Shown here in pieces: positions 1 to 4,727 of a stretch of DNA of 5,667 bases (positions are counted from its first letter, which is position 1; each line of letters begins with the position of its first letter). The translations under genes and the position numbers were made by a program. The notes under the pieces are model-generated. The model searched no databases. It was not told where the DNA came from and saw nothing but the letters and a program-made list of their open reading frames with translations. The stretch is from Defluviitaleaceae bacterium. Its GTDB lineage: Bacteria > Bacillota > Clostridia > Lachnospirales > WQUN01. The stretch spans positions 1 through 5,667 of the forward strand of contig WRKK01000177.1 of the NCBI GenBank assembly GCA_009782245.1, in the 5' to 3' direction.

Positions 1-82
1 GACCGAGGACGGTCGCCCCTACAATATGCGTCTCCGCCCGCCTGACGGCGGTCAGGTAGGGGCGACCGTCCTCGGTCGCCCG
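1..82. repeat. GC-rich inverted-repeat element, copy 1 (left end cut by window edge)
   Basis: Positions 1-22 and 56-77 are a perfect 22-base inverted repeat around a 33-base centre. The right arm continues to 82, and its reverse complement (56-82) is identical over 27 bases to 5603-5629. Each arm is itself a hairpin: a 9-base stem GGGCGACCG/CGGTCGCCC around an AGGA loop, although the first bases of the left arm lie outside the window. The centre holds a smaller hairpin, CCTGAC at 41-46 with GTCAGG at 51-56. The element lies beyond the 3' end of the minus-strand gene at 153-791. It looks like a non-coding, dispersed palindromic (REP- or MITE-like) element; no transposase is visible. There is no T-run, so a classical terminator role is not supported. 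Confidence 0.88.
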
Positions 83-124
83 TCCCCCTATAAATCGTTT
101 AAGTTAATGATAGTAGGCTTTGCC

Positions 125-140
125 CCACGGTTTTGAAGTT
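125..140 (-). repeat. Possible fragment of the element found at 2257-2314
   Basis: Read on the minus strand these 16 bases match 2257-2272 at 15 of 16 positions (core TTCAAAACCGTGG). The similarity does not clearly extend beyond this core. It lies just past the stop codon of the coiled-coil gene, while the fuller element sits in the leader of the deacetylase. It may be a decayed copy in the opposite orientation or a chance match; the evidence is only this short stretch. Confidence 0.35.
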
Positions 141-152
141 ATTTGGGTGTAA

Positions 153-791
153 TTAAAGCAATAAGTCTACCATGTCTGCGTTGGCGGCGGGAATATCGGC
201 GATTGTGCCTGTTTGACCAGCTATGTCAAAAGTGGCGGCTGGCGGCATTCCCACGGTGGTAAGCGGGAAAATGTTGGGGTCTAGCCCGCCTTTTTCGGCT
301 GGTAGCAAAAAATCACGCCTAATAGCGATGGAAACTGTTTGTAAATCACGTCTTCTGCGGCGGCGTGCCTCTTCTCGTTGCAGACGTAAAAGCTCGTCTC
401 GTTCTTCCTCTCGGCGGTTTCTTTCGGCACGGGCTTTTTCGATTTTTTCCTCTTCCTCTGCCCGTTTGCGCCGTCTTATTTGGCGGATTGTTTTGTCAAC
501 CCTATCTAACTGCATTTGCACGTTGCGGGATAGCGATTGCTTTATTTCGCTCTCTAAATCTGATGCCATTATTTCGCCAATTTTCGCAAATAGTTGTCTG
601 CGTACACGTGCCGCGCGTCCCAAAGAATCCGTGTTGCTTAGGCGGACAGTACCCTCTACAGGTCTTCGTCTTCTACGCATTTGTTGGTTGCGTTCGCTGG
701 CTTTGTTGTGGGCTTCTGCTAACAATGCAGTTTTCTCGTCAGCGGCTTTTATCGCAATGCTTTTTTCCGATTTTATGGTCGTCATGCCCAT
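153..791 (-). CDS. Hypothetical arginine-rich coiled-coil protein, 212 aa
   Basis: I do not recognise this protein. Its start is supported by AAGGGGAAG just upstream (GGGG at 801-804, 9 bases before the ATG at 791); the second ATG, at 785, would be too far from that site. The protein is soluble by inspection, with no signal peptide or membrane segment. Residues 1-35 are Ala/Lys/Glu-rich and helical-looking. A basic cluster RRRRR is at 39-43, with a linker to about 65. Residues about 70-150 form a long, highly charged helix likely to be a coiled coil, with Arg/Lys and Glu blocks around 105-141 and RRRRRR at 143-148. The last 60 residues (about 150-212) are different: Pro/Gly/Ala-rich and less charged, ending VDLLL. 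It lies 52 bases downstream of the deacetylase on the same strand, with no clear terminator or promoter between, so co-transcription is likely. The basic clusters could bind nucleic acid or acidic polymer, but this is a guess. An overlapping plus-strand open frame is best explained as its shadow. Confidence 0.8.
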   Translation of the reverse strand: MGMTTIKSEKSIAIKAADEKTALLAEAHNKASERNQQMRRRRRPVEGTVRLSNTDSLGRAARVRRQLFAKIGEIMASDLESEIKQSLSRNVQMQLDRVDKTIRQIRRRKRAEEEEKIEKARAERNRREEERDELLRLQREEARRRRRRDLQTVSIAIRRDFLLPAEKGGLDPNIFPLTTVGMPPAATFDIAGQTGTIADIPAANADMVDLLL

Positions 792-800
792 TTTGTTCTT

Positions 801-806
801 CCCCTT
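801..806 (-). promoter_or_regulatory. Ribosome binding site of the coiled-coil gene
   Basis: The minus strand reads AAGGGG followed by 9 bases to ATG 791. It favours that start over the in-frame ATG two codons later, and resembles the AAGGGG sites of mreB and mreC. Confidence 0.65.
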
Positions 807-843
807 TTTTTACTTTTTATAGTTTCCCCAAGATTGCCAATTT

Positions 844-2220
844 TTATCTGTTAAGACTAACGTACCTGTTGCCGTGGCGGACAAGTCTGCCAGGTTCTAG
901 TTCAACGCCAGAATAGTACATAAGTTCTGATACTGTAACTAGTTGAAAGCCCTGTGCCAACAGTTCTGGAACAAGCAACTCCACCGCCGCAACGGTGCTT
1001 GCGTACAAATCGTGCAATAGTATTATGTCCGCATGGGAAACCGTAGCCATAACGGAATTGTATATAATTTCTGCGTTGCGATATTTCCAATCCTCGGGGT
1101 CTATCGACCAGTTGAACATATAAAAATCCAGTTCTCGGGCGACTTCTAATATAGTGTTGTTTATTCTGCCGTAAGTTGGGCGGAAACTGTGCGGATACAC
1201 GCCCGTTACACTTTCTATTATAGCCGCGGTATCTTGCAGTTGCCGCCGAACCGCATCTGCCGAAAGCCGAGTTAAATCGCTGTGGTCCCACGAATGCCCC
1301 AATATATCAGAGCCTAAATAAGCGGCTCGGCGCACGGTATCTCGGTAGGCGTTTACTCGGTTGCCTACCACAAAAAAAGTAGCGGGAACTTCATAGCGTT
1401 CTAAAATATCCAATATTTGTGCTGTGTAAATACTTGGACCGTCGTCAAAAGTTATTGCCACCATTGGCAACGAGGCATCTATTCCGATTATGGGCGGCAC
1501 AACGATAATTCCCGTGTTAATGTGCAACGCAAAATAAATTTTTTCGTACGGGATAGTAACTTCGGTTATGTCGGTTACGATTTTAATGCCGTCGTTGCTT
1601 ATTGCAATATTTTCTAGCCACGTTTTGTCCACCGTTTCCAAAAAAGTACCCATTGTTGGGTTGCTTGCGAGCATTTGCTGGGTTATAAGCGGCAATATTT
1701 GCTCCGCCTGGTAATAATCCACAATATCCCACGTTTCCAAAAAAATCTCGTTTACTAAATCCAAGTTAAATGTTTTTAGGATATTGGTTCGGGTGCTGTT
1801 AATGTCCAAGATACCCCGCAAAACAATGCTTGCATAGTTGTCAAAAAGGTAGGAATCGAATTGTATATCCAATGTACCCGTTGTGGTGTTGTCCGTTTCC
1901 CGCAGGAAATTTAGGTCGTTTATTGCCTCTTGATAAATGGCGTGAATCCACGCAAAAATGGGGACATCGGCAAAATTATTTGCAATGGGAAACGCTATGT
2001 GGGCAAACAGCGGCCCGTTAGGATTACTTATTATGTAAGCCGAGCCGTATTGCATTGTAGAACGGCGAATAAAAGGCGTAAAACTACTGCTTGCAACGGC
2101 GGCTTGTTCGTGAACTGGATAATAGGCATCTGCACTTGCAAAACCATTATAAGACACCAACACAACCAGCAACACAACCGCAACAGCCGTCCCCAACGAA
2201 ATTAACAATGTTTTTTTCAT
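844..2220 (-). CDS. Membrane-anchored polysaccharide deacetylase, PdaC-like (NodB domain), 458 aa
   Basis: A carbohydrate esterase family 4 enzyme expected to remove acetyl groups from N-acetylated sugars of wall glycan, outside the membrane. Residues 1-30 are a signal or anchor: MKK, then a hydrophobic stretch to about 23. Residues about 55-240 form an extracellular region that by length and pattern (for example VTIPYEKIYFAL at 221-232) resembles the DUF3298/RsiV-type domain before the catalytic domain in Bacillus PdaC; that match is tentative. The NodB domain spans about 250-435 with all five motifs: TFDDGPS 257-263 (catalytic base D259, metal ligand D260), HSWDH 309-313 (metal ligands H309 and H313), RPTYG 347-351, DPEDW 374-378 and LLHD 401-404. 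The active site therefore looks intact. Thr349 replaces the usual second Pro of RPPYG. The frame stays open to an ATG at 2382, but that extension runs through repeat sequence. I chose ATG 2220 because it begins a typical signal peptide and has a G-rich ribosome site 7 bases upstream. The coiled-coil gene follows 52 bases downstream. The substrate (peptidoglycan GlcNAc or MurNAc, or another polymer) cannot be read from the sequence. Confidence 0.93.
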   Translation of the reverse strand: MKKTLLISLGTAVAVVLLVVLVSYNGFASADAYYPVHEQAAVASSSFTPFIRRSTMQYGSAYIISNPNGPLFAHIAFPIANNFADVPIFAWIHAIYQEAINDLNFLRETDNTTTGTLDIQFDSYLFDNYASIVLRGILDINSTRTNILKTFNLDLVNEIFLETWDIVDYYQAEQILPLITQQMLASNPTMGTFLETVDKTWLENIAISNDGIKIVTDITEVTIPYEKIYFALHINTGIIVVPPIIGIDASLPMVAITFDDGPSIYTAQILDILERYEVPATFFVVGNRVNAYRDTVRRAAYLGSDILGHSWDHSDLTRLSADAVRRQLQDTAAIIESVTGVYPHSFRPTYGRINNTILEVARELDFYMFNWSIDPEDWKYRNAEIIYNSVMATVSHADIILLHDLYASTVAAVELLVPELLAQGFQLVTVSELMYYSGVELEPGRLVRHGNRYVSLNR

Positions 2221-2227
2221 TTTTTTG

Positions 2228-2233
2228 CCCCCC
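2228..2233 (-). promoter_or_regulatory. Ribosome binding site that fixes the deacetylase start at 2220
   Basis: Six consecutive G on the minus strand lie 7 bases before ATG 2220. An in-frame ATG at 2235 overlaps this G-run, so it would lack its own site. Together with the signal peptide that begins at 2220, this supports the shorter protein. Confidence 0.65.
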
Positions 2234-2256
2234 ATTTTTTTGGAAATTTTTAGACC

Positions 2257-2314
2257 AAGTTCAAAACCGTGGACTCTGCCCCTGGACCCCGCAAGGGACT
2301 TCGCTCCCTTTGCG
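2257..2314 (-). repeat. Second, unrelated repeat-like element in the deacetylase leader
   Basis: This is GC-rich intergenic sequence in an AT-rich surround. It contains an imperfect hairpin, CGCAAGGGA at 2290-2298 against TCCCTTTGCG at 2305-2314 with one bulged base, next to a C-rich block (CTGCCCCTGGACCCC, 2276-2290). From memory it resembles a GGGGTCCAGGGGCAGAG-type element scattered through many clostridial genomes; I could not search for it here. Within this window its only other trace is the 16-base match at 125-140. It would be transcribed as part of the deacetylase 5' leader. Confidence 0.5.
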
Positions 2315-2347
2315 CACACTTTTATTGAAATATCGCAAACCCAACGG

Positions 2348-2375
2348 AACGGGCGACCGAGGACGGTCGCCCGTT
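2348..2375. repeat. GC-rich palindromic repeat, copy 2 (single unit)
   Basis: A 12-base perfect stem, AACGGGCGACCG (2348-2359) with CGGTCGCCCGTT (2364-2375), encloses an AGGA loop. Positions 2350-2372 are identical to the repeat at 5603-5625 and, inverted, to 60-82. Unlike the other two copies it is a single hairpin without a facing partner and without the CTAC extension. It lies between the predicted deacetylase promoter and its start codon, so it should form a hairpin in that mRNA leader. Confidence 0.85.
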
Positions 2376-2438
2376 TTCCCATTCCAATTTAGCCTAAGTG
2401 TACGTAGGTGGAACTTCGTCCCCTTAGAACTTATTATT

Positions 2439-2467
2439 ATTCTAGCACAATATCACAAAAAATGCAA
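2439..2467 (-). promoter_or_regulatory. Probable sigma-A promoter of the deacetylase
   Basis: On the minus strand: -35 TTGCAT (2462-2467), a 17-base spacer, and -10 TAGAAT (2439-2444) preceded by TGC, giving an extended -10. Transcription would start near 2432, leaving a leader of roughly 210 bases that contains both repeat elements. The -35 lies inside one copy of the AATGCAAC direct repeat. An alternative, TTGTGA-16-TAATAA (2431-2458), overlaps it and is weaker. Confidence 0.5.
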
Positions 2468-2550
2468 CGTAAAAATTTACAATAAATACAATGCAACAAT
2501 TAAAAAATATGCCAATTTTTTTGCCGATTATGCGATTTTTTTGTGCATTT

Positions 2551-3450
2551 TTACGGTTGGTTGGTTTGCCAAACGCCTGTACGCCGCAAAATTATGGCTG
2601 CAATGCCCACTATAAAGGCAACGGCGGCTAATGCTTGGCTTATTGGCAATGTGCCTAAAGTTAATTGGTCGGTACGCAAACTTTCTATGAAAAACCTTAT
2701 CAAGCCGTAGCCAGCTAAATAAAGCCAAAAAATTTCGCCGCCAAAGTTTTTGCGTGGACGATACGCCGTCAGCAAAGCGAAAATTATCAAGCTGCCGATA
2801 GATTCATACAAAAAAGTTGGGTGCACCTGAATAAATTCAACAGTAGGATAGCCGTCAAACGGGGAAAACGGGTGGTTTGGATAAAATGTAAACAAGTTAT
2901 CCAAAATATCTTGTGTAAGCGGCATACCCGTTTGTGTGCGGTTTATTCGCATTGCCAAAAAATTATCGGTAAAATTGCCAAAGGCCTCTCGGTTTACAAA
3001 GTTGCCCCAACGCCCGATTGCTTGCCCTAATGCAAAAGATGGTGCACAAGTGTCTAAAATTAGCCATATGTCTAGCTTGCGGATTTTTGTGAACAGGTAA
3101 ACAGCCAAAATAGAAGTTATAATTCCGCCAAAAATAGCCAACCCGCCCTCGCGGATTCCTGTTATTATTCTAATGGGGTCTTGGCTGTATATTTCCCAGT
3201 TCATGGCTACAAAAAACAGCCTAAGCCCAATTAATGCCGAGGGCAAGCCAACTAACAGCAAATCCATGTACATTTCCTGCGATTGCCCCGAACGCTTTGC
3301 TTCGATTTTGGCGGTAATCAACCCCGCCAAAACGCCCAACATAATAAAAAGTGCATACCAATATATCCCAATACCAAATATGCTAAATGCTATCCTGCTA
3401 ACGTCGTATAGCCTAATGCCTAAATGTGGAAACCAAATGTCTGGTGCCAA
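2551..3450 (-). CDS. lgt: Prolipoprotein diacylglyceryl transferase, 299 aa
   Basis: This integral membrane enzyme transfers diacylglycerol from phosphatidylglycerol to the lipobox cysteine of prolipoproteins, the first step of lipoprotein maturation. The family signature is at 146-158 (GRWGNFVNREAFG; the arginine, R147, corresponds to the essential R143 of E. coli Lgt). Other conserved blocks are HPTFLYE 210-216 and RFFIESLRTD 252-261. Several hydrophobic segments fit the usual seven-helix fold: about 20-48, 62-83, 102-121, 128-145, 218-230, 238-255 and 268-288. Length is normal for the family. The start is TTG at 3450, chosen because GAGGAG lies 7 bases upstream, the protein begins with the usual short leader, and no in-frame ATG precedes residue 37. 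Position 107 in the GGLAIFGG loop is Phe, where E. coli has His103. The gene is transcribed divergently from mreB from its own promoter. Its 3' flank leads into the deacetylase promoter region. Confidence 0.97.
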   Translation of the reverse strand: MAPDIWFPHLGIRLYDVSRIAFSIFGIGIYWYALFIMLGVLAGLITAKIEAKRSGQSQEMYMDLLLVGLPSALIGLRLFFVAMNWEIYSQDPIRIITGIREGGLAIFGGIITSILAVYLFTKIRKLDIWLILDTCAPSFALGQAIGRWGNFVNREAFGNFTDNFLAMRINRTQTGMPLTQDILDNLFTFYPNHPFSPFDGYPTVEFIQVHPTFLYESIGSLIIFALLTAYRPRKNFGGEIFWLYLAGYGLIRFFIESLRTDQLTLGTLPISQALAAVAFIVGIAAIILRRTGVWQTNQP

Positions 3451-3457
3451 AAAATCA

Positions 3458-3463
3458 CTCCTC
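3458..3463 (-). promoter_or_regulatory. Ribosome binding site fixing the TTG start of lgt
   Basis: GAGGAG on the minus strand lies 7 bases before TTG 3450. It is the strongest canonical site in the window and makes the non-ATG start credible. The nearby ATG at 3479 is followed in its own frame by a TGA two codons later and cannot be the start. Confidence 0.8.
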
Positions 3464-3503
3464 TCTCACTCTCTCATTTTGTACTTTATTCCAATTTCCA
3501 ACC

Positions 3504-3532
3504 ATTATACATTAAAAGCCAAAAAATCGCAA
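3504..3532 (-). promoter_or_regulatory. Probable sigma-A promoter of lgt
   Basis: On the minus strand: -35 TTGCGA (3527-3532), a 17-base spacer and a perfect -10 TATAAT (3504-3509). The predicted start of transcription is near 3497, giving a leader of roughly 47 bases before the TTG codon. It is oriented away from the mreB promoter, about 40 bases apart from -35 to -35. Confidence 0.72.
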
Positions 3533-3570
3533 TAAAAATTTTAGTAACAAAAGTTTAATTTTTTAGACTA

Positions 3571-3599
3571 TTGCCAAACAAGATTTTTTACGGTATAAT
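3571..3599 (+). promoter_or_regulatory. Probable sigma-A promoter of mreB-mreC
   Basis: -35 TTGCCA (3571-3576), a 17-base spacer and a perfect -10 TATAAT (3594-3599). Transcription would begin near 3606, about 50 bases before the mreB ATG. It is the best promoter match in the window. The whole 3451-3655 region between lgt and mreB is AT-rich and holds only these two promoters and the ribosome sites. Confidence 0.78.
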
Positions 3600-3642
3600 A
3601 AAATTGACTGTTGATTTATTAGGTTACAAAAAAAGTTGAGGC

Positions 3643-3648
3643 AAGGGG
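3643..3648 (+). promoter_or_regulatory. Ribosome binding site of mreB
   Basis: AAGGGG lies 7 bases before ATG 3656. The same AAGGGG with the same 7-base spacing precedes mreC, so the two genes share one site type. Confidence 0.7.
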
Positions 3649-3655
3649 TTAATTA

Positions 3656-4666
3656 ATGAGAGAATTAGCAATAGATTTAGGCACTACAAACACCATAATT
3701 TTAGAAAAAGGCAGCGGCATTTTATTAGACGAGCCGTCCGTGATAGCCATAAACGCAACCACCAAAGAACTTGTAGAAATAGGTGCAGAGGCTGAAGACA
3801 TGATAAGCCGTGTGCACGGCAATATAAACGCATTGCACCCCATTAAAAACGGCGTTATTACCGATTTTGAAAACACTAATATTATGCTAAAACATTTTAT
3901 GGTTAAAGCTAAAGTAGCCGCTAAATTTACCAACCGCCCGCGCGTTTTGCTGGCAATACCAACAGAGGTATCTAGGGTGGAAAAGCTGGCTGTGGTGCAA
4001 ATATTACGTGCCGTAGGCGTTAAAAGACGGGATATTTTCCTTATAAATAAAGCAAAAGCGACCGCGCTAAGCGAAAAATTACCAATAGAAAAGCCGCAAG
4101 GCTGCATGATAGTTGATATTGGCGGCGGCACAACCGAAACGCTGATAATGTCCATGAACGAGACAGTTTCGGGAAAATCCGTGCCAATAGCTGGCGATGA
4201 ACTAGATACCGCTATTGTCAACTACATAAAAAAACAGTATAATACCGCTATAGCAGATTATTCCGCCGAAGCTATTAAAATTGAACTGGGCTGTGCCTTT
4301 CAAAACGATTCCAAAAAAACTTACGAGGTTAAAGGGCTAGATTTAACCAGCAACGCCACTAACACCCTAACAATAACAGCCAACGAAGTAGCAACCGCAA
4401 TAGAAGAACCAATAAAAGACATAATAGATTCCATTAAACGTGCATTAGAAAAAACGCCGCCCGAACTAGCCGCAGATATAATGCAAATGGGCATAATACT
4501 AACTGGCGGCGGCTCGCTGCTAAAAGGGCTAAGCCGACTAATCGCCGAAGAAATAGGCGTTGAAATAAAAACGGTTGACAAACCGCTAAACTCTGTAATT
4601 AACGGCATGGCTTTAGTTTTGGACGATTTTGCTAATATGCAGCATTTATTAACCGCCATAGAATAG
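3656..4666 (+). CDS. mreB: Rod shape-determining protein MreB, with degenerate catalytic segment, 336 aa
   Basis: Bacterial actin of the MreB/Mbl family, which forms membrane-associated filaments that orient the elongation machinery for sidewall peptidoglycan synthesis. Length is normal. Visible motifs: phosphate-1 loop IDLGTTNT 6-13 (DLGTANT is usual), HPIKNGVITDF 61-71, phosphate-2 VDIGGGTTET 153-162, AGDELD 179-184, LEKTPPELAADI 264-275, and the adenosine-binding block LTGGGSLLKGL 282-292. The segment after FLI (128-130) is odd. MreB proteins normally read EEP followed by AAAIG there, but this one reads NKAKATALS (131-139). By alignment from memory with Thermotoga maritima MreB, catalytic Glu131 falls on Lys132. 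The reading frame is intact and the remaining motifs are well kept, so this looks like a functional gene with changed chemistry, not decay. The ATG at 3656 has AAGGGG 7 bases upstream. mreC follows 61 bases downstream on the same strand, the usual mre order. Linkage to mreC supports MreB over other actin-like ATPases. Confidence 0.93.
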   Translation: MRELAIDLGTTNTIILEKGSGILLDEPSVIAINATTKELVEIGAEAEDMISRVHGNINALHPIKNGVITDFENTNIMLKHFMVKAKVAAKFTNRPRVLLAIPTEVSRVEKLAVVQILRAVGVKRRDIFLINKAKATALSEKLPIEKPQGCMIVDIGGGTTETLIMSMNETVSGKSVPIAGDELDTAIVNYIKKQYNTAIADYSAEAIKIELGCAFQNDSKKTYEVKGLDLTSNATNTLTITANEVATAIEEPIKDIIDSIKRALEKTPPELAADIMQMGIILTGGGSLLKGLSRLIAEEIGVEIKTVDKPLNSVINGMALVLDDFANMQHLLTAIE

Positions 4667-4714
4667 CCGTAGAATAAATAAATATAATAACCGTCAAAAT
4701 AAAACCACTAAAAT

Positions 4715-4720
4715 AAGGGG
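4715..4720 (+). promoter_or_regulatory. Ribosome binding site of mreC
   Basis: AAGGGG lies 7 bases before ATG 4728, in a 61-base AT-rich gap after the mreB stop. No terminator hairpin is seen in that gap, so the two genes are probably one operon. Confidence 0.7.
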
Positions 4721-4727
4721 AAATTTT

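Larger units (their letters stand above)
2221..2550. other. 330-base intergenic region between lgt and the deacetylase
   Basis: This gap holds, from right to left, the AT-rich 3' flank of lgt with T-runs at 2516-2522, 2536-2542 and 2548-2552; an 8-base direct repeat AATGCAAC at 2461-2468 and 2490-2497; the probable deacetylase promoter (2439-2467); a palindromic repeat (2348-2375); a second repeat-like element (2257-2314); and the deacetylase ribosome site. No convincing hairpin-plus-U-run terminator follows lgt. I see no small gene here. The frame that stays open on the minus strand from 2382 is best explained as repeat sequence that happens to lack stops. Confidence 0.6.

Noticed and set aside
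1..82. CRISPR array or attachment site
   Set aside because: Only two facing palindromic units with one unique centre are present, with no regularly spaced direct repeats, no cas genes and no integrase.
792..843. Separate promoter for the coiled-coil gene between it and the deacetylase
   Set aside because: A TTGGCA and a TATAAA are present on the minus strand, but only 13 bases apart, too short for a sigma-A promoter.
223..916. Long plus-strand open frames opposite the coiled-coil gene (223-822 and 365-916)
   Set aside because: Their Ser/Arg/Cys/Phe-rich products mirror the Arg/Glu codons of the minus-strand gene. They lack convincing ribosome sites and cannot both be real alongside the supported gene at 153-791.
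2502..2552. Phased T-tracts forming intrinsically bent DNA after lgt
   Set aside because: Tract centres are about 14, 20 and 11 bases apart, which does not keep a steady helical phase. General AT-richness explains them.
2091..2615. Plus-strand open frame spanning the deacetylase start, the intergenic repeats and the 3' end of lgt
   Set aside because: It crosses two supported minus-strand genes and repeat DNA, and has low-complexity translation without recognisable domains.
3649..4221. 190-codon minus-strand open frame opposite mreB
   Set aside because: It is the shadow of a clear MreB gene with family motifs in the plus frame, and it has no family features of its own.
4683..4688. TATAAT in the mreB-mreC gap as an mreC promoter
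   Set aside because: No TTG-like -35 lies 16-18 bases upstream, and TATAAT is expected by chance in such an AT-rich gap.
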